From Thermococcus guaymasensis DSM 11113 (GTDB taxonomy: Archaea; Methanobacteriota_B; Thermococci; Thermococcales; Thermococcaceae): DNA of 64,000 bases. The stretch covers positions 1,514,388-1,578,387 of the forward strand of contig NZ_CP007140.1 of the NCBI RefSeq assembly GCF_000816105.1, given 5' to 3'. Below are positions 43,116 through 50,931 of this stretch, piece after piece. Each line of letters starts with the position of its first letter. The first letter of the stretch is position 1. The position numbers and the translations under genes are program-made. The notes beneath the pieces were generated by a model. The model ran no database searches. It had not been told where the DNA came from and saw nothing but the letters and a program-made list of their open reading frames with translations.

Positions 43116-43329
43116 ATGAGCCGGGCGGACTGCGCGCTGATAGAGATGGCCGTGGATTTCACAGGGCTCAGGATTGCAAAGGGGCCAAAGGTTAAGGAAC
43201 TTTACTCCAGAATGCTCGACAACTACCGCCTCTACGAGCGTCTTGAGGGAAGAGACCCAGTCGCAAAAAAAGATAATGGAGTGGGCGTCAGAGCTCGGCC
43301 TCTCCGAGGAACTCCAAGAGATCGAGTAG
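43116..43329 (+). pseudogene. Small protein gene with a frameshift in an A7 run
   Basis: The first frame reads MSRADCALIEMAVDFTGLRI, continues to EGRDPVAKK, and then loses sense. Removing one A from the seven-A run at 43265-43271 restores KIMEWASELGLSEELQEIE and a TAG at 43327. The composite gives about 70 residues. A TATA-like TTAATTAA at about 43072-43079 precedes it. It is either a real frameshift, a sequencing error in the homopolymer, or slippage. The family is unknown to me. Confidence 0.6.
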
Positions 43330-44253
43330 CCTTTTGTCCTTGACCTTTTCGAGCACCTTCTTGAGCTTTTCCCCTTCGGCTTTTCCGTCCTTGAAGAGGG
43401 CAAGGTACTTGACGCCCTCAAAGAACTCCTTCAGATCTGGGAATGCCCTTATGAACATGTCGGCGTTGTTGTATATCCTCTTAAAGTCGTCCTCGAGGAA
43501 CAGCTGCCACAGGACATCGATGAGGGCGTCGAAAGCAACGTCGTAGTACTCAGTATCCCTGGCCCAGAGCATTGAGTAGAAGCACTCCTGGAGGGCAGCG
43601 TCGTAGTTTTCGTCGTCCTCGAACATTTCCTCAAAGCTCAGGTGGACTTCGGTGAGGAGCCTTCTGTCCCCCAGCTCCAAGATGCGCGGGAGCACTTCTG
43701 CCAGCATCCCCTTTGCCTCGGGGGTTTCTCCCATCTCGAACTTCACATAAGCCTTGTAAATGAGGACGTGAAGCAGTTTTTCCTCATCCCCAAGCTCGCG
43801 GTAGTACTTCTCAGCTTTCTCAAGCAGTTCATAGGCCTTTTCGTAGTCCTGGAGCTCCTCCTCGATCATCGCCATGTTGTGATAGATCTCGGCCACGTGC
43901 TCTAAGTTGCCCTTTGTGAGCTCTTCTTCAATGAGTGCCTGGTAAAGGGCGAGGCTTTTTTCTAACTCTCCGAGGAGGAAGTAGAGGTCCGCCAGATGGA
44001 ACTTTGCCTCAAAGCTTCCATCTTTCTCCGCCAGCTCCTCGAACTCGCTTATCTTGTCTATCTCAAGGAACTCGTGGTAATAATAGACGACCAGCTTGTA
44101 AAGTTCGTAGTCCTTCTTCTCCAGCGCGAGCTTTTCGGCCCTTTTGAGGATCTCTTCAAGTTGGTCGTCGCTTAGCTCATCGAGTTTGTAATAGAGCAGG
44201 CTTGCGAGTTTTTTCGTGTTTTTCTCTTCCAAAGCCTTCAGAAGTTCTTCCAT
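43288..44253 (-). CDS. TPR-repeat protein
   Basis: The protein has 321 residues from the ATG at 44253 (GGTGAACTGG). It has repeated 34-residue helical pairs, clearest around residues 90-200 (FHLADLYFLLGELEKSLALY, EIYHNMAMIEEELQDYEKAY). It is acidic and cytosolic, with no enzyme motif. It probably acts as a scaffold. Its 3' end overlaps the frameshifted small gene by 42 bases. Confidence 0.85.
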   Translation of the reverse strand: MEELLKALEEKNTKKLASLLYYKLDELSDDQLEEILKRAEKLALEKKDYELYKLVVYYYHEFLEIDKISEFEELAEKDGSFEAKFHLADLYFLLGELEKSLALYQALIEEELTKGNLEHVAEIYHNMAMIEEELQDYEKAYELLEKAEKYYRELGDEEKLLHVLIYKAYVKFEMGETPEAKGMLAEVLPRILELGDRRLLTEVHLSFEEMFEDDENYDAALQECFYSMLWARDTEYYDVAFDALIDVLWQLFLEDDFKRIYNNADMFIRAFPDLKEFFEGVKYLALFKDGKAEGEKLKKVLEKVKDKRLLDLLEFLGEAEL

Positions 44254-44353
44254 CCAGTTCACCATGTTATCTATGTCTTTGAGGGTTTTAATCCTTTCCT
44301 ATGAACCTGCGGGCTGAGCCCACATTTTTAAACCCTCCCGTGTAGGGGGATAC

Positions 44354-45298
44354 ATGCTTGAAGTGATTTTTCTTGGCACAGGCGGGATAATGCCCACGCG
44401 TGAGAGAAACGTCCCGGCCATAGCGATTCGGTATAAAGGTGAGATCTTGCTCTTCGATGTCGGGGAGGGGACTATACGGCAAATGAACACCGCAAAGATA
44501 AGCCCGATGAAGGTCGAAAAGATCTTCATCACCCACTTTCATGGCGATCACTACCTAGGCTTGGCGGCATTGATTCAGACTATGAACCTCTGGAACCGGG
44601 AGAAGCCGCTCCACATCTACGGCCCCAAATACACCTTCGAGTTCGTTCAGAACTTCCTCAACAGCGGTTTCTTCAGGCCAGGATTTGAGGTACACGTCCA
44701 CGAGCTGGGGGAGACGAGGTTGAAGTTTGGGGATTACGAGGTATGGAGCTTCAAAGTCGAGCATGGGATCCCCGCTCTGGGCTACGTCTTCAAGGAGCGG
44801 GACAGGCGCGGGAAGTTTGTTTCCGAGAAACTAGCTCAATACGGCCTCAAGCCGGGGCCGATACTTGGAAAGCTTGAGAAAGAGGGTAAGATCGAGGTTA
44901 ACGGGAAGGTAATCCGCCTTGAAGACGTTACCGGACCGAAGAGGAGGGGAGTTAAGATAGCCTACACCGGAGACACTGAGCCCGCGGAGAGGGTGAAGCT
45001 CTTCTCCGAGAGGGCGGATTTGCTCATTCATGACGCCACTTACCTAAGCGCCGAAGACCGGGGCGAGGGCTACCACTCAACGGTTGGTGAGGCCTGTGAG
45101 ATAGCCAAGAAAGCAAGGGTAAAACTTCTGGCACTGTTCCACAGGGCCTTCCGCTACACCTATGACGAATATCTGAGGGAAGCGGAGGCGATATGCAGGG
45201 AATTCGGGGTAAATTTTGTCGTTCCACGGGACTTTGACGTTTTAGAGTACAAAGCCGGTAACTGGCAGTTTAAAAATCTCCTGGAGGGAGCAGAATGA
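44354..45298 (+). CDS. rnz: Ribonuclease Z (tRNA 3' endonuclease)
   Basis: The protein has 314 residues and the beta-lactamase fold. Metal ligands are His61, His63, Asp65 and His66 (THFHGDHYLGL), with later histidines in VEHGIPALGY and LFHRAF, and Asp in AYTGDTEP. It removes the 3' trailer of tRNA precursors. A TATA-like TTTTTAAACC at about 44325-44334 means a leaderless or near-leaderless message. It overlaps the TraB gene by 4 bases. Confidence 0.95.
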   Translation: MLEVIFLGTGGIMPTRERNVPAIAIRYKGEILLFDVGEGTIRQMNTAKISPMKVEKIFITHFHGDHYLGLAALIQTMNLWNREKPLHIYGPKYTFEFVQNFLNSGFFRPGFEVHVHELGETRLKFGDYEVWSFKVEHGIPALGYVFKERDRRGKFVSEKLAQYGLKPGPILGKLEKEGKIEVNGKVIRLEDVTGPKRRGVKIAYTGDTEPAERVKLFSERADLLIHDATYLSAEDRGEGYHSTVGEACEIAKKARVKLLALFHRAFRYTYDEYLREAEAICREFGVNFVVPRDFDVLEYKAGNWQFKNLLEGAE

Positions 45299-46008
45299 GC
45301 TACCTGCGCTACGTCAGAGTCATTGGGACGATGCACGTCTCGCCGAGGAGCAGAGAGGAGGTCATGAGAGAGATAGAGAAGATCAGACCAAATGTCGTGG
45401 CCCTCGAACTGGACCCGCTGAGGTTTCAGGGGATACTCAGCGGGAAGAAGGCCGAGCTGAGGGAAAGTCTTGCACTTGGGAGGGCCGGGCTGGTCAGCTA
45501 CCTGCTCACGAAGTTCGAAGAGAAACTGGGAGAGGAGTTTGGAATGTCGCCCGGAGGGGAGATGCTCGCGGCCATTGAGAGTGCTCGAACCCTCGGCGTC
45601 CCGGTTGCCCTTATAGATGAAGATATACGGCTGATAATGAGCAAAATCCTTCAGGCTCCTGCAAGGGAAAAGCTCTTTCTTGCCCTTGAGGGGTCCATCT
45701 TTTTCATTCCGGGACTTGGAGGCGAAGTAGCGACGGATTCCGATGTCCTGGCCTCCTACGAAGACATGATGCACGAATTCAGGCTCAGGTACCCCTACCT
45801 CTACCACGTTCTGGTGGAGGAGAGGAACAGAATAATGGCCGCTAACATCAGAAGGATCGTAGATGACATGCTACTGAAAGGTGTTAGAAAACCCAAAGTC
45901 GTTGCCGTTGTGGGCATGGGCCACAAAAAGGGCATAGAGAGAATTCTCAACTCGTGGAAACCGGGAAGGGGGTTTATTTATCCACCAAGAACTGGGCAAC
46001 CTTTATAA
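45295..46008 (+). CDS. TraB/PrgY-domain protein
   Basis: The protein has 237 residues. The family GxxH motifs are GTMHVSPRSREEV at the N-terminus and VVGMGHKKGI near residue 205, with conserved Glu-Leu-Asp (VALELDPLRFQG) and DEDI. TraB-like proteins resemble the metal-dependent Tiki/EreA fold. It lacks the C-terminal membrane segments of longer archaeal members. It is coupled to rnz through an ATGA overlap; the shared role is unknown. Confidence 0.85.
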   Translation: MSYLRYVRVIGTMHVSPRSREEVMREIEKIRPNVVALELDPLRFQGILSGKKAELRESLALGRAGLVSYLLTKFEEKLGEEFGMSPGGEMLAAIESARTLGVPVALIDEDIRLIMSKILQAPAREKLFLALEGSIFFIPGLGGEVATDSDVLASYEDMMHEFRLRYPYLYHVLVEERNRIMAANIRRIVDDMLLKGVRKPKVVAVVGMGHKKGIERILNSWKPGRGFIYPPRTGQPL

Positions 46009-46039
46009 CTGAAAACGGGTAGAACCTGAGGGAGGAGCC

Positions 46040-46228
46040 ATGACAGACACCCTTGAAAGACTCAAGAAGATGCTCAACGTTGAGATTCTTGAAGTTGAGT
46101 ACCAAGGGGACACCATCGTGGTCTACGTTCCTGAGGATCAAGTCAGAATGGCAGTCGGAACCGGGGGTGCAGCGGTCAAAGCCGCGGAGCTGGTGCTCGG
46201 CCGGAAGATTGAGGTGAGAGCTAGATGA
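46040..46228 (+). CDS. Small KH-domain RNA-binding protein
   Basis: The protein has 62 residues, a single KH domain of the NusA type. The GxxG loop is in VGTGGAAVKAAELVLGRKIEV. It follows GGAGGAGCC and is coupled by a 4-base overlap to the next gene. As a free KH domain beside RNase Z it may assist RNA handling; this is inference from location. Confidence 0.8.
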   Translation: MTDTLERLKKMLNVEILEVEYQGDTIVVYVPEDQVRMAVGTGGAAVKAAELVLGRKIEVRAR

Positions 46229-46788
46229 ATCCCAGGGAGGTTGAGGATCTTCTCGTATCTTTTTTGACCCTCTTGCTCCTATTTTCGAACTTTGAAATAA
46301 GGTCAATGCCCCTGGTCGCCCCTGCAGTCGTGACGGCCTTTGTCTTTCATGAGCTCGCCCATCGCTGGGCCGCCGAGAGATACGGTTACCGGGCGTTCTA
46401 CCGAAGATGGGATACGGGTATAGTCATAGCGTTGCTCCTGGGTTTGATTACCAAGATACTAACCGGAAACGCCTGGATATTTGCGGCTCTTGGGGCAGTT
46501 CACATTTCCGCGCCCTACATGCTCGCCGATAGGGAAGCCTTCGGAAAGATAGCCCTTGCCGGCCCTCTTGCCAACATAGTGGTTGGTGTCGCTGCCCTCG
46601 GGAGCTCTCATTTTGTCTCTGGAGTAGTAGGGGACATCCTCTCGCTGGTAGCGGGAGTGAATCTGTGGCTGGCGTTCTTCAACCTGTGGCCTATTCCTCC
46701 CCTGGACGGTTACAAAGTCCTTCGCTGGAGTCCTGCATACTGGGCGATAAGCGTAGGTGTTGCCTACTCCCTGAACCTGATTGTGTAA
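46225..46788 (+). CDS. Small site-2 protease (M50)
   Basis: The protein has 187 residues and about five or six helices. The zinc motif HELAH is at 42-46 and the second site is NLWPIPPLDGYKV. It is a minimal M50 intramembrane protease without extra domains. It is the last of four coupled or closely spaced genes beginning with rnz. Confidence 0.88.
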   Translation: MNPREVEDLLVSFLTLLLLFSNFEIRSMPLVAPAVVTAFVFHELAHRWAAERYGYRAFYRRWDTGIVIALLLGLITKILTGNAWIFAALGAVHISAPYMLADREAFGKIALAGPLANIVVGVAALGSSHFVSGVVGDILSLVAGVNLWLAFFNLWPIPPLDGYKVLRWSPAYWAISVGVAYSLNLIV

Positions 46789-46853
46789 CACTTTCAGTGA
46801 TACAGAAGGGAAAGGTTAAATAGCACCTCTTCTATCTATCTCTGGTGATCCCG

Positions 46854-47423
46854 ATGGATTACAAGACGCCGTTTGGGGTTAAGATAGACCTTGAGACTGG
46901 AGTCATTCCTGGGGCCAACAAGCTCGTCAGGAGACTCAGCGACATGAGGGGCTACTTCCTCGATGAAAAGGCCTACGAGGAACTCTTAAAGGAAGATCCA
47001 ATCGTCTATGAGGTTTACGCAATCGAGCAGGAGGAGAAAGAGGGCGACCTTAACTTCGCCACCACAGTGCTTTACCCCGGCAAGGTCGGAAAGGAGTTCT
47101 TCTTCACCAAGGGCCACTACCACGCAAAAGCTGACCGAGCTGAGATCTACTGCGGGATAAAGGGCAGGGGGGGAATGCTCCTCCAGACGCCGGAAGGCGA
47201 AGCCAAGTGGATACCGATGGAGCCGGGAACAGTTGTTTATGTACCTCCCTATTGGGCGCACAGAACCGTTAACACTGGCAACGAGCCCTTCATTTTCCTT
47301 GCCATCTATCCAGCAGATGCTGGTCACGACTACGGAAGCATAAAAGAGAAGGGCTTCTCGAAGATCGTTATCGAGGAAGATGGTGAGGTCAAAGTCGTCG
47401 ACAACCCACGCTGGAAGCTCTGA
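46854..47423 (+). CDS. pgiA: Glucose-6-phosphate isomerase, cupin type
   Basis: The protein has 189 residues, the same length as the P. furiosus enzyme. The cupin metal ligands His88, His90, Glu97 and His136 are all in place (TKGHYHAKADRAEIY; PYWAHRTVN). It interconverts glucose-6-phosphate and fructose-6-phosphate in the modified Embden-Meyerhof pathway. The ATG at 46854 follows GGTGATCC. A T-rich tract follows the stop. Confidence 0.96.
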   Translation: MDYKTPFGVKIDLETGVIPGANKLVRRLSDMRGYFLDEKAYEELLKEDPIVYEVYAIEQEEKEGDLNFATTVLYPGKVGKEFFFTKGHYHAKADRAEIYCGIKGRGGMLLQTPEGEAKWIPMEPGTVVYVPPYWAHRTVNTGNEPFIFLAIYPADAGHDYGSIKEKGFSKIVIEEDGEVKVVDNPRWKL

Positions 47424-47446
47424 TTTTCCTTTATCCTCCTTTTCAT
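47424..47446 (+). terminator. Pyrimidine-rich terminator after pgiA
   Basis: The stop codon is followed by TTTTCC, TTTATCC and TCCTTTTC runs, typical of archaeal intrinsic termination. Gene start signals of the aminotransferase follow. Confidence 0.45.
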
Positions 47447-47497
47447 TCATGAAAAGGTTTTTATGAAACGATTCTCAACATTCATATGGTGATCCTA

Positions 47498-48694
47498 ATG
47501 GTTCGTCCAGCCGAGAGGGCCATGGGTATTGAGTACGCTATCAGGGACGTTGTCCTCCCCGCAAGGGAGCTCGAAAAGAAGGGAATAAATGTCATCAGGC
47601 TCAACATAGGTGACCCCGGAAAATTCGACTTCCAGCCGCCGAAGCACATGAGGGACGCATACTGCAGGGCCATTCAGGAGGGCCACAACTACTACGGCCC
47701 GAGCGAGGGCCTGCCCGAGCTGAGGGAAGCGATAGTGGAGCGCGAAAAGAGGAAGAACGGCGTTGATATAACCCCCGACGACGTCCGCGTTACAGCAGCT
47801 GTTACCGAGGCCCTCCAGCTAATATTCGGCGGGCTTCTGAACCCAGGAGAAAACATACTCGTCCCAAGCCCGAGCTATCCACCGTACACCGGCCTCGTCA
47901 AGTTCTACGCTGCCGAGCCGAGGGAGTACCTCACCGTTGAGGAGAACGGCTGGCAGCCTGACATAGACGACATGAGGAAGAAGATTGACGAGAAGACGAA
48001 GGCCATAGCCGTCATAAACCCCAACAACCCGACCGGAGCGCTCTACGAGAAGAAGACCATAAAGGAGATACTCGACCTCGCGGGCGAGTACGACCTGCCC
48101 GTCATAAGCGACGAGATATACGACCTCATGACATACGAAGGAAAGCACGTCTCTCCGGGCTCACTCACCAAGGACGTTCCGGTAATAGTGATGAACGGCC
48201 TCTCAAAGGTCTACTTTGCCACAGGCTGGCGCCTCGGCTACTTCTACTACGTTGATCCAGAGGGCAAGCTCGACGAGCTCAGGGAGGCGATAGACAAGCT
48301 CATGCGCATAAGGCTCTGTCCAAGCACTCCAGCCCAGTTCGCGGCAATAGCCGGCCTGACTGGTCCGATGGACTACCTTGAGGAGTACATGGCGAAGCTC
48401 AAGGAGAGAAGGGACTACGTCTACAAGCGCCTCACCGAGATTCCGGGAGTCAGCACCGTCAAGCCGCAGGGAGCGTTCTACATCTTCCCGAGGATCGAGG
48501 AACGCTCAAAGTGGAAGAACGACAAGGAGTTCGTGCTCGACGTCCTCCACGGGGCCCACGTGCTCTTCGTCCACGGCTCGGGCTTCGGAAAGGCCGGCGA
48601 GTGGCACTTCAGGATAGTCTTCCTCCCGCCGGTCGAGATACTCGAGGAAGCCATGAACCGCTTCGAGGAGTTTATGAGAAAGAAGCTGAGCTAA
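47498..48694 (+). CDS. Alanine aminotransferase
   Basis: The protein has 398 residues and closely follows the P. furiosus alanine aminotransferase throughout (YAIRDVVLPARELEKKGI, EGHNYYGPSEGLPELREAI). The PLP lysine is in NGLSKVYFATGWRLGY, with AVINPNNPTGA and the C-terminal Arg in HFRIVFLPP. It transfers amino groups between alanine, pyruvate and 2-oxoglutarate, feeding peptide fermentation. The ATG at 47498 follows GGTGATCC. Confidence 0.93.
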   Translation: MVRPAERAMGIEYAIRDVVLPARELEKKGINVIRLNIGDPGKFDFQPPKHMRDAYCRAIQEGHNYYGPSEGLPELREAIVEREKRKNGVDITPDDVRVTAAVTEALQLIFGGLLNPGENILVPSPSYPPYTGLVKFYAAEPREYLTVEENGWQPDIDDMRKKIDEKTKAIAVINPNNPTGALYEKKTIKEILDLAGEYDLPVISDEIYDLMTYEGKHVSPGSLTKDVPVIVMNGLSKVYFATGWRLGYFYYVDPEGKLDELREAIDKLMRIRLCPSTPAQFAAIAGLTGPMDYLEEYMAKLKERRDYVYKRLTEIPGVSTVKPQGAFYIFPRIEERSKWKNDKEFVLDVLHGAHVLFVHGSGFGKAGEWHFRIVFLPPVEILEEAMNRFEEFMRKKLS

Positions 48695-48718
48695 TTTCTC
48701 TTTAATCTTTCTTGGAGG

Positions 48719-48784
48719 AAAGCCTCAGGAGTGGTGGCCCTCCACACCGATCGGTGCCGGGCCAAATCGCTCATCATCGGCCCT
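48719..48784 (-). ncRNA. Candidate C/D box guide sRNA
   Basis: On the minus strand: box C ATGATGA (48777-48771), a 16-base guide, D' CCGA, a 3-base gap, C' GTGTGGA (5 of 7 to consensus), a 12-base guide GGGCCACCACTC, then box D CTGA (48728-48725). Closing stem GGGCC/GGCTTT is possible. The 42 bases between C and D and the 12-base D guide match archaeal C/D RNAs, which direct 2'-O-methylation. Targets were not checked. Confidence 0.55.
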
Positions 48785-48851
48785 CTAGAAGTTGTTAACA
48801 CTTAGAAAAGCTTTTATGGTTTATGTCAGAAATTAGTTTGGAGGGTTGAAA

Positions 48852-49220
48852 ATGGAACCCCACGAGTTCAAGCTCACCGAAGAAGGTATCAAAGCCGTGC
48901 TTCCCCCTCTTGAAGCTGAGATAATGGAGTATATGTGGAGGGTCAGGGTGGCCACTGCCGGTGAAGTCTACGATTACATGAAGACTAAACACCCTGAAAT
49001 TAGGCGATCCACGGTTAGCATACTGATGAACCGCCTCTGTGAGAGGGGTCTTCTCTCAAGAAGTGTGGATCACGGAAGGGGAGGCATGAGGTACGTTTAT
49101 TCCATAACGACCACGCGGGAAGAGTTCGAGGAGAAGGTCGTCCAGCGCATCTTGGACGCACTCATGAGCAACTTCAGAGAGGCAACCTACGCATATCTAT
49201 CAAGAATCAAAAAGGAGTGA
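48852..49220 (+). CDS. BlaI/MecI-like transcriptional repressor
   Basis: The protein has 122 residues. It has a winged helix (LPPLEAEIMEYMWRVRVATAGEVYDYM, then RRSTVSILMNRLCERGLLSR) and a helical dimerisation tail, as in BlaI/MecI/CopY. In bacteria these repressors are inactivated by cleavage through a BlaR1 membrane metalloprotease. Here a membrane M48 peptidase gene follows after 10 bases. The ATG at 48852 follows GGAGGGTTG. Confidence 0.85.
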   Translation: MEPHEFKLTEEGIKAVLPPLEAEIMEYMWRVRVATAGEVYDYMKTKHPEIRRSTVSILMNRLCERGLLSRSVDHGRGGMRYVYSITTTREEFEEKVVQRILDALMSNFREATYAYLSRIKKE

Positions 49221-49230
49221 GGGGAAAAGA

Positions 49231-50043
49231 ATGATACCCGTCCCCTTGGCATTGATGATTCTTCTCATCTATATCGCTTCTGGCTATGTAGGTTTAGGGG
49301 TGGCAGGTGTTCTCTTCGCATGTATAACGGTTATCGGAAAGCTATCCCTCCAGGGGAAGTGTCAGAAATGCTACATGATATCCCAAGCTGCTCCAAGAGA
49401 TCTCGTTGATAAGTTTTACTCGGTTCTCAAACGGGCGAACCTTAAGGACGTAGAGATCTACGTCTTGGAAGAATACATCCCTAACGCTTACTCTTACGGT
49501 AGAAAGATCGTTTTATCGCTGGGCCTTTTTGAGATATTGGATGATGATGAGATAACCGCAGTTGTTGCTCACGAACTCGGTCACATCCGGAACAAGGACA
49601 CGTTTATCTTCCCTCTAGTGGCCTACCTTAGGGTGTTTATGTTTTTAATGCCTCCCCTCCTTCTGATCCTAACCTGGAAGTTTTGGGCTGCTGTAGTGGG
49701 ATTCGTTTTATACCTGTGGTTCGAGTTTGAGAGGTCAAGATTTCTTCGAGAGAGGGAGTTCAAGGCTGACGACTTCGCGCTTAGACTCCTCGATAGGCCC
49801 CTGTCTCTAAAAGCTGCCCTTGAAGAGCTGAAGTACTATGAAGATCTCAGGGTTGAAGTTAAGAACCAAACCCTGCCCGGAATAGACCCTACAATAGAGA
49901 GGCCATCCCAGAAGGAACACAACTACTGGAGGCCAAGCTTTTTGATGTTCCCCACTCATCCCACTTACGAGGAAAGAATTATTCGGATAACGGCTTATAC
50001 CGATATCTCTCCTCTCCCTAAGGAGGTGCGAGGGTGGGAGTAG
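49231..50043 (+). CDS. M48-family membrane metallopeptidase
   Basis: The protein has 270 residues: a membrane segment at 5-38, the zinc motif HELGH at 114-118, two more membrane segments (about 126-165), and the third ligand Glu in REREFKADDFA. It resembles HtpX/BlaR1-type proteases without a sensor domain. It directly follows the BlaI-like gene and overlaps the dCMP deaminase by 10 bases. I infer it may cleave or control the repressor. Confidence 0.88.
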   Translation: MIPVPLALMILLIYIASGYVGLGVAGVLFACITVIGKLSLQGKCQKCYMISQAAPRDLVDKFYSVLKRANLKDVEIYVLEEYIPNAYSYGRKIVLSLGLFEILDDDEITAVVAHELGHIRNKDTFIFPLVAYLRVFMFLMPPLLLILTWKFWAAVVGFVLYLWFEFERSRFLREREFKADDFALRLLDRPLSLKAALEELKYYEDLRVEVKNQTLPGIDPTIERPSQKEHNYWRPSFLMFPTHPTYEERIIRITAYTDISPLPKEVRGWE

Positions 50044-50567
50044 AAATTTTTCTTGACGAGATGAAGGCGAGGAGAATACGAAAAATCAGGCCGACGAAGG
50101 ACGAGTACTTCATGCTGATAGCAAAGCTCGTATCCCTCAGAGCCACCTGTCCGCGCCTCAGGGTCGGCGCGGTCGCTGTAAAAGACGGCTACATTCTGGC
50201 GACCGGCTACAACGGCGCGCCGAGGGGGATGGATCACTGTATTGACGTGGGCTGTCTCATCGTTGACGGGCACTGCCATCGGGCCGTCCACGCGGAGCAG
50301 AACGTCATAGCAATGGCGGCGAGGAAGGGAATCAGCCTCGAAGGGGCAACGCTCTACGTGACCCATTTTCCATGTGACACCTGCTTCAAGCTCCTCGTCA
50401 ACGCAGGGATCAAGGAGATAGTCTACGAGGAGATGTATCCAAACGAAGCTACCGAGATACTCCTTAAAGAGGCCCAGGAAAAAGGAATAATAAAGATCAG
50501 ACAGTTCAAGCTGCCGAAGGAGAGGGTAAAGCTCTTCCTTGAAGAGCTGTTTGGTGACGACTTTTAG
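50034..50567 (+). CDS. Deoxycytidylate (dCMP) deaminase family protein
   Basis: The protein has 177 residues from a GTG at 50034 with GGAGGTG upstream. The zinc-deaminase signature is HAEQN (RAVHAEQNVIAM) with PCDTC. An additional cysteine-histidine set (DHCIDVGC, GHCH) forms the second zinc site found in ComEB-type dCMP deaminases. It makes dUMP for thymidylate synthesis. It converges with the DUF2304 gene (4-base overlap). Confidence 0.92.
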   Translation: MGVEIFLDEMKARRIRKIRPTKDEYFMLIAKLVSLRATCPRLRVGAVAVKDGYILATGYNGAPRGMDHCIDVGCLIVDGHCHRAVHAEQNVIAMAARKGISLEGATLYVTHFPCDTCFKLLVNAGIKEIVYEEMYPNEATEILLKEAQEKGIIKIRQFKLPKERVKLFLEELFGDDF

Positions 50568-50926
50568 CGCTCTTCCAGTTCTTTTAACCTCTCGTTTATC
50601 TCCTCCAGCTCTATAGCAACCTTTCTCGTGAGTTCTGTTATCTCTCTCTTTGTTTTGTCGATCTCAATGTAGAGCTGGAACATCAGCAGGAATATCAAGC
50701 CTATTGACACGACGAAGAGGGCATCAAGGCCCCTGCCGAGACCGAGGATGTCCTTGATTTCTTTTGACAGCTCAACTGGAAACACTGCAATCACGGCAAA
50801 AATCCCAAAGATCAGGAGCCATGAAAGAAAACCCTGCCAGTCTACCCTCCCCCGCCGGTACTCGTTGATAATCCTTACCAGGAGGTAAAGTATCGCCACG
50901 AGGGCTACGATCTGAACAACGTACAT
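50564..50926 (-). CDS. DUF2304 membrane protein
   Basis: The protein has 120 residues with three hydrophobic segments and a C-terminal coiled coil (KTKREITELTRKVAIELEEINERLKEL). DUF2304 proteins commonly sit beside family 2 glycosyltransferases, as here. It probably anchors or assists the upstream enzyme. The ATG at 50926 follows GAGGTGATG, which overlaps the end of the fusion gene. Confidence 0.85.
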   Translation of the reverse strand: MYVVQIVALVAILYLLVRIINEYRRGRVDWQGFLSWLLIFGIFAVIAVFPVELSKEIKDILGLGRGLDALFVVSIGLIFLLMFQLYIEIDKTKREITELTRKVAIELEEINERLKELEER

Positions 50927-50931
50927 TTCCA

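Noticed and set aside
48807-48816. AAAAGCTTTT palindrome before the BlaI-like gene as an operator
   Set aside because: It overlaps the probable TATA region, is only AT-rich with a common core, and has no second copy; too weak to list as an operator.
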